Part shown: positions 6,558-14,919 of the stretch, piece by piece
How the letters are laid out: every line of letters begins with the position of its first letter
How positions within the stretch are numbered: the first letter of the stretch is position 1
Source: Methanoregula sp.
GTDB lineage: Archaea; Halobacteriota; Methanomicrobia; Methanomicrobiales; Methanospirillaceae
Direction of reading: 5' to 3'
DNA length: 25,559 nucleotides
Assembly: GCA_023228295.1 (NCBI GenBank)
Contig: JALOBP010000044.1
Span: forward strand, 1-25,559
Notes under the pieces: generated by a model
The model's database searches: none
What the model was told of the DNA's origin: nothing
The model's input: the letters and a program-made list of their open reading frames with translations, nothing else
Program-made: the position numbers and the translations under genes

Positions 6558-7187
6558 ATGGATCAGACGATCCTGATTGTGGATGACAGCCCGTACATTG
6601 TTGACGGTCTCGTGGCCCTCCTGAAGCGCAAGGGATTCAACTCCCTGGCATCCCATGGTGGCGATGAGGCGCTTGCAATCCTCGCCACAACCAAGGCAGA
6701 CCTGATCCTTCTCGATATCATGATGGAGCCCATGGATGGGTGGGAAACGCTGGAGAAGATCAAGGCAAATCCCGCAACAAAGGATATTCCGGTCCTCATG
6801 TTCTCTGCCAAGAAGATCTCGCCAGAAGAAGCGCAGGAGCACAGCCTTAATATCGAGGATTTTGTCTCAAAGCCGGTCAATCCCGCGCAGCTCCTTGATG
6901 CGATCAATCGTGTTTTTGAACGCCGGAGGGATGTGGGCCGTGAAGTCGTTGTTGCACGGGATGCCGGGCAGGATCCCGTGCTGATCGAGGAATATTCCCG
7001 GCTCCGGAAGAGCATCGAGGTGGATACCAATCTCCTTGCCGTCCTGAAACGATCGAGTGCCATCAACCGTCCTGGCAGCGAAGTTCCTGCCGAAGATCTT
7101 GCAGCCATCAGCGGGCTCGAGGAAAAGATACGGGCCGATGAAATGCGCCTCAGGGAGATTAATGGAAAGTTCACCGGGACATCATAG
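6558..7187 (+). CDS. Response regulator with receiver domain and conserved helical tail (copy 2)
   Basis: This 209-residue paralogue of the preceding regulator has acidic residues D9/D10, phosphoacceptor D53 in LILLDIMMEPMDGW, S83 in place of threonine, and K105 (VSKPV). The receiver halves are nearly identical around the phosphorylation site. The tail keeps the segment EYSRLRKSIEVDTNLLAVL and a terminal helix (LEEKIRADEMRLREINGKF). A GGAG Shine-Dalgarno lies about ten bases before the ATG. The intergenic gap with inverted repeats suggests either its own promoter or attenuation between copies. Tandem duplication followed by divergence is the simplest origin. As with copy 1, no known output domain is recognisable. 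Confidence 0.92.
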   Translation: MDQTILIVDDSPYIVDGLVALLKRKGFNSLASHGGDEALAILATTKADLILLDIMMEPMDGWETLEKIKANPATKDIPVLMFSAKKISPEEAQEHSLNIEDFVSKPVNPAQLLDAINRVFERRRDVGREVVVARDAGQDPVLIEEYSRLRKSIEVDTNLLAVLKRSSAINRPGSEVPAEDLAAISGLEEKIRADEMRLREINGKFTGTS

Positions 7188-7235
7188 GGCGGACCCGGTT
7201 CCGGGATCAAAAGAGAATCCGGTTTGTTAAGAATA

Positions 7236-7243
7236 TTTATATA
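7236..7243 (+). promoter_or_regulatory. TATA box of tRNA-Lys
   Basis: TTTATATA lies about 46 bases before the mature tRNA 5' end. A start site 25 bases downstream leaves a leader of roughly 20 bases for RNase P removal. Confidence 0.6.
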
Positions 7244-7285
7244 GTATTCACACATTGTTATAATGCTTTACATCTATAATCTGTT

Positions 7286-7359
7286 GGGTTCGTAGCTCAG
7301 TTCGGTAGAGCGCCTGGCTTTTAACCAGGTGGTCGGGGGTTCAAATCCCTCCGGGCCCG
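7286..7359 (+). tRNA. tRNA-Lys (anticodon TTT)
   Basis: The 74-base gene has acceptor GGGTTCG pairing with CGGGCCC (two G-T pairs), D arm GCTC/GAGC, anticodon stem CCTGG/CCAGG around CTTTTAA giving anticodon TTT, and T arm GGGGG-TTCAAAT-CCCTC. The discriminator is G and no CCA is encoded. A hairpin with a T tract follows at once, and rpoH begins 76 bases downstream. Confidence 0.96.
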
Positions 7360-7362
7360 TTG

Positions 7363-7385
7363 CCACGAGCTATCGTGGGTTTTTT
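7363..7385 (+). terminator. Hairpin plus oligo-T terminator after tRNA-Lys
   Basis: A perfect 6-bp stem CCACGA/TCGTGG with a GCTA loop occupies 7363-7378 and is followed by G and six T residues. It has the form of a bacterial intrinsic terminator and separates the tRNA from the RNA polymerase operon. Confidence 0.7.
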
Positions 7386-7405
7386 GCGGTGATGCATCTG
7401 AGAGG

Positions 7406-7417
7406 AAATTTATTTAT
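7406..7417 (+). promoter_or_regulatory. TATA box of the RNA polymerase operon
   Basis: AAATTTATTTAT is centred about 25 bases before the TTG start of rpoH. This predicts transcription beginning at or very near the start codon. Confidence 0.5.
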
Positions 7418-7435
7418 CTGTGAGGGGGTTTTTCA

Positions 7436-7687
7436 TTGAGCACCAAACTTAATGTGTTGGACCACGCGATGGTGCCAGACCATAAAATCATGAGCGAGGA
7501 GGAGGTATCTGAACTCCTGACACTCTACAACATTACTACGGAGCAATTGCCAAAAATCTACAACGACGATCCTGCAGTGAAGACGATCGGCGCAGAAGTC
7601 GACGATGTGATAAAAGTTATCCGGGCGAGTCATACGGCTGGCAGGGCCGAGGCATTCCGTCTCGTGATCAAGAGACCAAAGAAATAA
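7436..7687 (+). CDS. rpoH: RNA polymerase subunit H (Rpo5, RPB5 homologue)
   Basis: This 83-residue subunit corresponds to the C-terminal domain of eukaryotic RPB5. It contains the family signature LNVLDHAMVPDHKIMSEEEV, the YNIT...LPKIYNDDPAVKTIGA core, and an ending rich in basic residues (FRLVIKRPKK). It sits in the jaw of RNA polymerase near downstream DNA. The start is TTG. The first family-conserved residues follow within five codons, and the next ATG (residue 12) would cut the conserved LDH. A GAGG stretch lies ten bases upstream, but the TATA position also allows a leaderless message. It is the first gene of the operon, with rpoB2 starting eight bases after its stop. Confidence 0.95.
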   Translation: MSTKLNVLDHAMVPDHKIMSEEEVSELLTLYNITTEQLPKIYNDDPAVKTIGAEVDDVIKVIRASHTAGRAEAFRLVIKRPKK

Positions 7688-7695
7688 TTCCGGGG

Positions 7696-9261
7696 TTGGT
7701 CAGTCTGATTGACAGAAGTATTTTATCGAGGGCATATTTTTCACGGGAGCATGTTGCGCGCCACCAGCTTGACTCTTTCAACTATTTCTTAAAACACAAT
7801 CTTCAGAAAGTGGTAAACGAGCAGCGGGTTATCGAGACTGATATCGAGAACCGGGGCAAGAACAACGAGGCAGTCTGGGTTGAACTCGGCACGATCGAAG
7901 TGAAAAAGCCGCTGGTGCGGGAAGCGGATGGATCACAGGGAGAACTCTATCCCTGCGAAGCGCGCCTGCGCAACCTCACTTATGCGGCACCGATCCAACT
8001 GGGCCTGACACTCGTTCACGGGGATGACCGGCAGGACCCCATCATAACGACCATCGGGCAGCTCCCGATCATGGTCGGGTCGCTCGCCTGCAACCTGTAT
8101 GGTATGGACGACGCGCAGCGCGTCACCCATGGCGAGGATGCATTTGATCCAGGCGGATATTTCATTGTGAACGGGACGGAGCGCGTGCTCATGACCTTAG
8201 AGGATCTCGCATCCAACAAGATCATGACTGAGTTCACTGAGCGTTACAATGAGCGCATCTACGTAGCCAAGGTGTTCTCCCAGTTCCGCGGGTACCGCGC
8301 ACTGGTGGTTGTGGAGCGGAACAAGAAGAACCTCCTCGAGGTCTCCTTCCCGTCCGTTGCCGGCCACCTCAAGTTCGTGGACCTGATGCGGGCACTGGGC
8401 ATGACCAACGACCAGGAGGTCGTGAATGCGGTCTCTACTGACGAGGACATCCTCACGTTCATGATGCAGAACCTTGAAGAGAGCGAGTGCGACTCGGTTG
8501 AGGGCGGAGTAATGTATGTCGGTAAGAAACTGGCACCGAACCAGACCAAGGACTACCAGCGCAAGCGCGCGGAGTTCGTCCTTGACAATTACCTCCTGCC
8601 GCACCTCAATTATTCGATGCCGGCCAACCTCAAGGAAGGCGACGAAGGCTACCAGGAAGCAGTCCTCTCGGTCCGGCTTGCAAAGGCCCACTTCCTCGGC
8701 CGCATGGCAGAGGCCTGTTTTGACCTTGTGCTGAACAAGCGCAGGATCGATGACAAGGACCACTACTCGAACAAGCGGCTGAAACTTGCGGGTGATTTAA
8801 TGGAAGATCTCTTCCGTATCTCGCTCAACCGGCTTACGAGGGATATCAAGTACCAGCTTGAGCGCGCAAGTATGCGCCACCGCGATCTTTCAATCGCAAC
8901 CGCAGTCCGCGCGGATGTTCTCACTGAACGCCTTCTCCACCCGCTTGCTACCGGTAACTGGGTGGGCGGCCGGACCGGTGTCTCTCAGCTCCTGGATCGC
9001 GTCGACCACATGGCCGTGCTCTCTCACCTCCGCCGTGTGATCTCGCCGCTCTCCCGGTCACAGCCTCACTTCGAGGCCCGTGACCTGCACCCGACCCAGT
9101 GGGGCCGGATCTGCCCGAGCGAGACTCCCGAAGGGCCGAATTGTGGTCTTGTCAAGAACTTCGCCCAGATGGTCGAGATCAGTAAAGGTGTCGATGACGA
9201 GGAAGAGATACTGCGGATCCTGCATAATCTCGGGGTTGAACATATACGAGGTGAATCATGA
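7696..9261 (+). CDS. rpoB2: RNA polymerase subunit B'' (Rpo2 N-terminal part)
   Basis: The 521-residue protein is the N-terminal half of the beta-like subunit, split into two genes as in many methanogens. It contains the protrusion, lobe and fork regions: EGGVMYVGKK, LPHLNYSMPANL, the RHRDLSIATAVRADVLTERLLHPLATGNW segment in two parts, and the fork motif CPSETPEGPNCGLVKNFAQM near the C-terminus. Translation apparently begins at TTG 7696 (or CTG 7705). No ATG or GTG exists in frame before the conserved ILSRAYFSREHVARHQLDSF region, and spacing to the GGGG just upstream is too short for a normal Shine-Dalgarno. The stop overlaps the rpoB1 start by four bases (ATGA), which couples the two halves. 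The family call is certain and the exact start is not. Confidence 0.97.
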   Translation: MVSLIDRSILSRAYFSREHVARHQLDSFNYFLKHNLQKVVNEQRVIETDIENRGKNNEAVWVELGTIEVKKPLVREADGSQGELYPCEARLRNLTYAAPIQLGLTLVHGDDRQDPIITTIGQLPIMVGSLACNLYGMDDAQRVTHGEDAFDPGGYFIVNGTERVLMTLEDLASNKIMTEFTERYNERIYVAKVFSQFRGYRALVVVERNKKNLLEVSFPSVAGHLKFVDLMRALGMTNDQEVVNAVSTDEDILTFMMQNLEESECDSVEGGVMYVGKKLAPNQTKDYQRKRAEFVLDNYLLPHLNYSMPANLKEGDEGYQEAVLSVRLAKAHFLGRMAEACFDLVLNKRRIDDKDHYSNKRLKLAGDLMEDLFRISLNRLTRDIKYQLERASMRHRDLSIATAVRADVLTERLLHPLATGNWVGGRTGVSQLLDRVDHMAVLSHLRRVISPLSRSQPHFEARDLHPTQWGRICPSETPEGPNCGLVKNFAQMVEISKGVDDEEEILRILHNLGVEHIRGES

Positions 9262-11075
9262 GCAAGAAATCACGCGTCTTTGCTGACGGTGCGCTCATCG
9301 GCCTTGTCGATGACCCCAAGGCACTGGTCAGCACGATCCGGTCCATGCGCCGGCAGGGCGCTATCTCATATGAGGTAAACGTCTCCCACAAGGAGTACAA
9401 CGGCGATGTTGTCATCCTGACAGACCGCGGCCGGGCCCGCCGCCCGCTGATCGTCTTAAAGAATGGCGAGCCGCTTGTTACCGATGAAGACCTTGCCCGG
9501 CTTGAGAAAAAGGAAGTGGATTTCAATTCCTTTGTCCAGCGCGGCCTGATCGAGTTCATCGATGCAGAAGAGGAAGAAGACCTCCTTATTGCAATGGACT
9601 TTACGAAGCTGACACCCGAGCACACCCACCTTGAGATCGACCCCTCACTGATCCTTGGTATCGGTGCAGCTCATGTCCCCTTCCCCGAGCACAATGCAAG
9701 TCCCCGTGTTACGATGGGCGCAGGAATGGTTAAGCAGGCGCTTGGGTTTGGCTCGGCCAACATGAAGCTCCGCCCCGATACCCGTGGCCACCTGCTCCAC
9801 TATTGCCAGAAACCGCTCACCCACACCCAGACCTCGGAACTGATCGGATCCGATGACCGGCCCGCAGGCCAGAACTTCGTTGTCGCGATTCTCAGTTACG
9901 AAGGTTACAATATTGAAGATGCGCTCATTTTCAACAAGGCCTCGATCGAGCGCGGCCTTGGCCGGTCCCACTTCTTCAGGACATACGAAGGCGAAGAGCG
10001 CCGGTATCCCGGTGGCCAGATCGACCGCATCGAAGTCCCCGAAGAGGACGTTGCCGGTGCCCATGGTGCTGACTCTTATAAGAACCTTGACGAAGACGGT
10101 GTCATCAACCCCGAGACCGTTGTTGCGGAAAAAGATGTGCTGATCGGCAAGACTTCCCCGCCCCGGTTCCTGGAGGAACCCACCGGGGAACTTATCGCGG
10201 TCGAGAAACGCCGCGACACATCCGTCACGATGCGCTCCAACGAGCACGGTATTGTCGATACGGTCATCATCACCGAAGGCGAGAACAGTTCACGCCTTGT
10301 GAAAGTCCGCACCCGCGACCTCCGTGTACCGGAAGTCGGCGACAAGTTCGCATCCAGGCACGGCCAGAAGGGTGTCGTCGGCCTCATCACCCACCAGGAA
10401 GATATGCCCTTTACCGAGAGCGGCCTCTCTCCCGACCTCGTCATCAACCCGCATGCCATCCCCAGTCGTATGACTGTCGGGCACATGCTTGAGATGATTG
10501 GTGGCAAGGTCGGTTCGCTCGAAGGCCGGCGTATCAATGCTACCGCATTCGGCGGCGAGCTTGAGGAGGATATCCGCGGCTCCTTAAAGGCGCTCGGCTT
10601 CTCCCACAATGGCCGTGAGATCATGTGCGATGGTATCACCGGCAAGGTTTTCAAGGCCGACATCTACATCGGCGTGATCTACTACCAGAAACTCTACCAC
10701 ATGGTGTCGTCCAAGATGCACGCCCGCTCCCGCGGCCCGGTGCAGGTCTTAACGCGCCAGCCAACCGAAGGACGTGCCCGTGAAGGTGGTCTCCGGTTCG
10801 GTGAGATGGAGCGCGATGTCATGATCGGCCACGGCGCCGCCATGGCCCTCAAGGAACGCCTGCTTGATGAATCGGACAAGGTGCAGGAATATGTCTGCGC
10901 ACACTGCGGCATGGTTGCAATGCTTGACCGCAAGCGCAACATGACCCGCTGCCTTGCCTGCGGCAACGAGACCGATATCTACTCGGTCGAGATGAGTTAC
11001 GCGTTCAAGCTCCTGCTCGATGAGATGAAGAGTATGGGTATAGCCCCAAGACTGAAATTACAGGACGTGGTGTAA
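9258..11075 (+). CDS. rpoB1: RNA polymerase subunit B' (Rpo2 C-terminal part)
   Basis: This is the 605-residue C-terminal half of the second-largest subunit. It carries the hybrid-binding and wall regions (GYNIEDALIFNKASIERGLG, VGDKFASRHGQKGVVG, INPHAIPSRMTVGHMLEMIG) and the clamp segment EGGLRFGEMERDVMIGHGAA. A C-terminal zinc ribbon has cysteines at 547, 550, 565 and 568. The ATG overlaps the rpoB2 stop, with GAGGTGA at the right spacing before it. The stop is one base before the rpoA1 ATG. With rpoB2 it forms a complete beta-like subunit with nothing missing. No intein is present in the usual insertion sites. Confidence 0.98.
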   Translation: MSKKSRVFADGALIGLVDDPKALVSTIRSMRRQGAISYEVNVSHKEYNGDVVILTDRGRARRPLIVLKNGEPLVTDEDLARLEKKEVDFNSFVQRGLIEFIDAEEEEDLLIAMDFTKLTPEHTHLEIDPSLILGIGAAHVPFPEHNASPRVTMGAGMVKQALGFGSANMKLRPDTRGHLLHYCQKPLTHTQTSELIGSDDRPAGQNFVVAILSYEGYNIEDALIFNKASIERGLGRSHFFRTYEGEERRYPGGQIDRIEVPEEDVAGAHGADSYKNLDEDGVINPETVVAEKDVLIGKTSPPRFLEEPTGELIAVEKRRDTSVTMRSNEHGIVDTVIITEGENSSRLVKVRTRDLRVPEVGDKFASRHGQKGVVGLITHQEDMPFTESGLSPDLVINPHAIPSRMTVGHMLEMIGGKVGSLEGRRINATAFGGELEEDIRGSLKALGFSHNGREIMCDGITGKVFKADIYIGVIYYQKLYHMVSSKMHARSRGPVQVLTRQPTEGRAREGGLRFGEMERDVMIGHGAAMALKERLLDESDKVQEYVCAHCGMVAMLDRKRNMTRCLACGNETDIYSVEMSYAFKLLLDEMKSMGIAPRLKLQDVV

Positions 11076-11076
11076 G

Positions 11077-13713
11077 ATGCCCTCACCTAAACGCATAGGA
11101 CGTATCCAGTTCGGGTTATTATCCCCAAAGGAGATCCGCGAGATGAGCGTCCGGAAGATCATCTGGGCCGACACCTACGATGACGATGGGTTCCCCTACC
11201 CGCAGGGTCTCATGGATTTAAACCTCGGGGTTATCGACCCCGGTCTCCGGTGCAAGACCTGCGACCAGAAGGCAAGCGAGTGCCCAGGCCACTTCGGCCA
11301 TATCGAGCTCGCCAAGCCCGTCATCCATGTCGGGTATACTCGGCTCATCAGGAAACTCCTGCGTGTCACCTGCCGCTCCTGCGGCCGTGTGCTCTTAAGC
11401 CCCGATGAGATCGAGAAGGTTGTCGGTACCGAAGACGACCAGACCGGTGATATCCTCTCGGAAAAAGATGTCAAGAAAGAACGTGTCTGCCCGCACTGCG
11501 GTGAACAACAGCTCAAGATCAATTTCGAGAAGCCGACAACGTTTTCGGAAGTTGTCGTGGAAGATGGCAAGAAAGTGGAGCACAAGCTCACACCTGCCGA
11601 CATCCGCGCCCGGATGGAGAAGATTCCCAACGAGGATCTTATCCCGCTCGGTATCAATCCCGACGTTGCCCGGCCCGAATGGACTATCTTAACCGTTCTC
11701 CCGGTCCCGCCGGTCACCATGCGCCCCTCGATTATTCTCGAGAACGGCCAGAGGTCGGAAGATGACCTGACCCACAAGCTTGTGGATATCATCCGTATCA
11801 ACCAGCGGTTCAAGGAGAACCAGGACGCAGGGGCCCCCCAGCTCATCATCGAGGATCTCTGGGAACTCCTCCAGTACCACGTCACCACCTACCTTGACAA
11901 CGAAGTGGCCGGCTGTCCCCCCGCCCGCCACCGCAGTGGCCGGCCCTTAAAGACCCTCTCGCAGCGTCTCAAGGGTAAAGACGGCCGGTTCCGTGGTTCC
12001 CTTTCCGGGAAGCGTGTGAACTTCTCAAGCCGTACCGTTATCTCCCCCGATCCGAACCTCTCGGTCTCGCAGGTCGGAGTACCCCGTGCAGTGGCAAACG
12101 AGATGACCATCCCGGTCCGCGTCACGGCCTATAACATTGAGGAACTCAAGCAGATTGTCCGGACCGGCCCGCTCCGCCCGGACGTCAACTCCCCGTGCGG
12201 TGCCAACTATGTCATCCGCCCGGACAACCGCAGGCTCCGGCTCGGTGCCGATAACCTCGACACCGTTGCTGATATGATCGAGCCCGGCTATATGGTGGAA
12301 CGCCAGCTTCGTGACAGTGATGTCGTGCTCTTCAACCGGCAGCCATCGCTGCACCGTATGAGTATTATGGCGCACCGCGTGAAAGTCATGGAAGGCAGGA
12401 CCTTCCGGCTCAACCCGGCAGTCTGCCCTCCCTACAACGCTGACTTCGATGGCGATGAGATGAATATGCACGTGCCCCAGACCGAAGAGGCCCGGGCCGA
12501 GGCAACCATCCTCATCGCCGTGCAGGAAAACATCCTGTCGCCCCGTTTCGGCGGCCCCATCATCGGCGGTATCCACGACCACGTCTCGGGTATTTTCATG
12601 CTGACTCATGAGGTGCGCTGGTTCAGGAAGGATGCTGCACTCTACCTCCTCCGCTATTCCGGCATCGAGCGCATGCCTGAACCCGGTAAAGTGGAAGACG
12701 GTGTTGAGTACTGGAGCAACAAGCAGGTATTCTCCCAGATTCTTCCAGACCTGAACATGGTCTTCAAGGCAAGTTCCTGCCAGAACTGCGATGTCTGTAA
12801 AAAACTGGACTGCGAACGCGATGCTTATGTCCGGATCATTGATGGCAAGCTGGAATGCGGTACGATTGATAAGAAAGCAATCGGTGCATTCGATGGCCAG
12901 ATCGTCAACCGTATTATCCGTCAGCAGGGCATGAAACGGGCAACGCAGTTCATCGATGACTTTACCAAGCTCTCGATCCGGTCTATTATGTACGACGGCT
13001 TCTCGTTCGGTATCGATGACGAAGACCTCTCAAAGACTGAGTACGGCCAGATTGACGAAGTTCTTAAGAACGCAGCAACCGATGTCGACCGGCGTATCCG
13101 GATCTACGAGGACGGGCAGCTCGAACCCATGCCCGGGCGAACCATTGAAGAGACCCTCGAAATGCAGATCATGCAGGTGCTCGGAAAGGCCCGTGACCTG
13201 ACCGGTCAGATTGCCGGCCGTCACCTCGGTCTTGGCAACAGCGCTGTCGTGATGGCAGTCTCCGGTGCCCGTGGTTCAATGCTGAACCTGACCCAGATGG
13301 CCGGTTGTATCGGCCAGCAGTCCGTTCGTGGTGAGCGTATCGTCCGTGGTTATGATGACCGGACGCTCCCCCACTTCAAGAAAGGCGACCGGGGCTCGGA
13401 TGCCCACGGGTTCATCCAGCACAGTTATAAAGGCGGCCTCAACCCGACCGAGTTCTTCTTCCACGCTATCGGTGGCCGTGAAGGTCTCGTCGATACTGCA
13501 GTCCGTACATCCCAGAGCGGTTACCTCCAGCGGCGTATGATCAACGCATTGCAGGATCTCAAGGTGGCATATGACGGTACCGTGCGGTCGACCGGTGGGA
13601 AGATCATCCAGTTCCAGTATGGTGAAGACAACACCGACCCGACCAAGAGTGCGTTTGGCGACCCCGTTGATGTCAAAGGCATTGTTGAGAGTATCTTAAA
13701 GGAGGAGTGCTGA
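11077..13713 (+). CDS. rpoA1: RNA polymerase subunit A' (Rpo1 N-terminal part)
   Basis: The 878-residue protein is the N-terminal part of the largest subunit, with usual length and no intein. The first zinc site has C59, C62, C69 and H72, and the second has C99, C102, C138 and C141. The catalytic magnesium motif NADFDGD places D456, D458 and D460. The funnel and bridge-helix approach follows (FFHAIGGREGLVDTAVRTSQSGYLQRR). A further cysteine group C568, C571, C574 and C579 (CxxCxxCx4C) lies in the pore-region insertion before the IDKKAIG motif. The start is one base after rpoB1, and GGTG lies just upstream. The stop is two bases before the rpoA2 ATG. Confidence 0.98.
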   Translation: MPSPKRIGRIQFGLLSPKEIREMSVRKIIWADTYDDDGFPYPQGLMDLNLGVIDPGLRCKTCDQKASECPGHFGHIELAKPVIHVGYTRLIRKLLRVTCRSCGRVLLSPDEIEKVVGTEDDQTGDILSEKDVKKERVCPHCGEQQLKINFEKPTTFSEVVVEDGKKVEHKLTPADIRARMEKIPNEDLIPLGINPDVARPEWTILTVLPVPPVTMRPSIILENGQRSEDDLTHKLVDIIRINQRFKENQDAGAPQLIIEDLWELLQYHVTTYLDNEVAGCPPARHRSGRPLKTLSQRLKGKDGRFRGSLSGKRVNFSSRTVISPDPNLSVSQVGVPRAVANEMTIPVRVTAYNIEELKQIVRTGPLRPDVNSPCGANYVIRPDNRRLRLGADNLDTVADMIEPGYMVERQLRDSDVVLFNRQPSLHRMSIMAHRVKVMEGRTFRLNPAVCPPYNADFDGDEMNMHVPQTEEARAEATILIAVQENILSPRFGGPIIGGIHDHVSGIFMLTHEVRWFRKDAALYLLRYSGIERMPEPGKVEDGVEYWSNKQVFSQILPDLNMVFKASSCQNCDVCKKLDCERDAYVRIIDGKLECGTIDKKAIGAFDGQIVNRIIRQQGMKRATQFIDDFTKLSIRSIMYDGFSFGIDDEDLSKTEYGQIDEVLKNAATDVDRRIRIYEDGQLEPMPGRTIEETLEMQIMQVLGKARDLTGQIAGRHLGLGNSAVVMAVSGARGSMLNLTQMAGCIGQQSVRGERIVRGYDDRTLPHFKKGDRGSDAHGFIQHSYKGGLNPTEFFFHAIGGREGLVDTAVRTSQSGYLQRRMINALQDLKVAYDGTVRSTGGKIIQFQYGEDNTDPTKSAFGDPVDVKGIVESILKEEC

Positions 13714-13715
13714 TC

Positions 13716-14891
13716 ATGCCTCTGTTAGAAAAATACGACAAGAAAGTCGAGGCAGCAACCCTCCCCCAGAAGACCAAGGACCAGCTCAGGAAATTCCTTG
13801 CCGAAAAGGAAATATCTGACAGCCAGTTCAAGCAAATCCTCGATAAAGTCTATGCCGAGTACAAGAGCACCCGGATTGAGGCCTGCGAGGCAGTCGGGGT
13901 AATTGCAGCCCAGTCTGTTGGTGAACCGGGTACGCAGATGACGATGCGTACCTTCCACTATGCTGGTGTGGCTGAGATCAACGTTACCCTCGGTCTCCCG
14001 CGTCTCATCGAGATCATGGATGCAAGGAAAGAGCCCAGCACGCCGACCATGACGGTCTTCTTAGAATCAGAGTACGGCAACGACCGTGACAAGGCCCGGG
14101 AAGTCAGCTGGCAGATTGAAGCGGCACCGCTCCACGAGTTCGGGGACATCACGACCGACATGGAGAACATGCACGTTGTCGTCCATGTCAACACCAAGGT
14201 CTGCGACAAGCGCAAGATCTCCGTCATGGATATCATGGAAGGGGCACCCAAGAAGATCCGCGACCGGCGCCACTATCGCGATTTCGAGCACGAGATTGAC
14301 GAAGCAAAAGCAACTCTCACATTCTCCCCCAAGGATAAGGAGAGTTACCAGAACCTCTTCCAGCTTGCAGAGCACGTCAGGAACGTGATCGTGCAGGGCA
14401 TTGACGATATCCTTCGTGTCGTCGTCAGAAAAGAATCGGGAGAGTATATACTTTATACTGAAGGATCCAACCTTAAAGACGTATTTGATGTCGTTGGCGT
14501 GGACACCTCACGGACCCGCACCAATAATATCAGCGAGATTGCAAACGTGCTGGGCATCGAGGCAGCGCGGAACGCGATCATCCACGAAGCGGTATCCACC
14601 CTCAACGAGCAGGGTATCGCCGTGGATGTCCGTCATCTCATGCTCGTCTCGGACATGATGTGCATGGAAGGTGAAGTCAAACAGATTGGCCGTCACGGTA
14701 TCGCCGGCGAGAAGGAGAGCGTTCTCTCCCGTGCAGCGTTCGAAGTTACGGTCAATCACCTGCTCGATGCAGCTGTCGCAAATGAAGTTGATGAACTGAG
14801 CGGCGTAACAGAGAATGTCATTGTCGGTCAGCCGATCCAGCTCGGTACCGGCGACGTGAAACTGATAGCAGTCAGGCAAAAAGACAATTAA
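13716..14891 (+). CDS. rpoA2: RNA polymerase subunit A'' (Rpo1 C-terminal part)
   Basis: The 391-residue protein is the C-terminal portion of the largest subunit, split from A' as in all archaea with this arrangement. It opens with a helical lead-in, then the trigger-loop region with GVIAAQSVGEPGTQMTMRTF followed by HYAGVAEINVTLGLPRLIEI. The jaw and clamp segments include SEIANVLGIEAARNAIIHE and VDVRHLMLVSDMM. I choose the ATG at 13716, which has GGAGG at 13701-13705, ten bases upstream. A GTG at 13707 is too close to that site and would overlap rpoA1. No intein interrupts the trigger loop, a frequent intein site in archaea. Confidence 0.97.
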   Translation: MPLLEKYDKKVEAATLPQKTKDQLRKFLAEKEISDSQFKQILDKVYAEYKSTRIEACEAVGVIAAQSVGEPGTQMTMRTFHYAGVAEINVTLGLPRLIEIMDARKEPSTPTMTVFLESEYGNDRDKAREVSWQIEAAPLHEFGDITTDMENMHVVVHVNTKVCDKRKISVMDIMEGAPKKIRDRRHYRDFEHEIDEAKATLTFSPKDKESYQNLFQLAEHVRNVIVQGIDDILRVVVRKESGEYILYTEGSNLKDVFDVVGVDTSRTRTNNISEIANVLGIEAARNAIIHEAVSTLNEQGIAVDVRHLMLVSDMMCMEGEVKQIGRHGIAGEKESVLSRAAFEVTVNHLLDAAVANEVDELSGVTENVIVGQPIQLGTGDVKLIAVRQKDN

Positions 14892-14919
14892 CTTTAGAAA
14901 ACCAACCGAGGAATTGTAA

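Noticed and set aside
11196..11888. Long minus-strand open frame of 230 codons opposite rpoA1, and similar ones opposite rpoB1 and rpoB2
   Set aside because: These are shadows of GC-rich codon use in the polymerase genes. They have no ribosome binding sites or recognisable domains.
13707..13715. GTG start for rpoA2
   Set aside because: It lies one base from the GGAGG site and overlaps the rpoA1 end. The ATG at 13716 has normal spacing.
9258..14891. Possible inteins in rpoB1, rpoA1 or rpoA2
   Set aside because: All conserved blocks follow each other at normal spacing, and no Cys/Ser-start or HN-end splice blocks are present.
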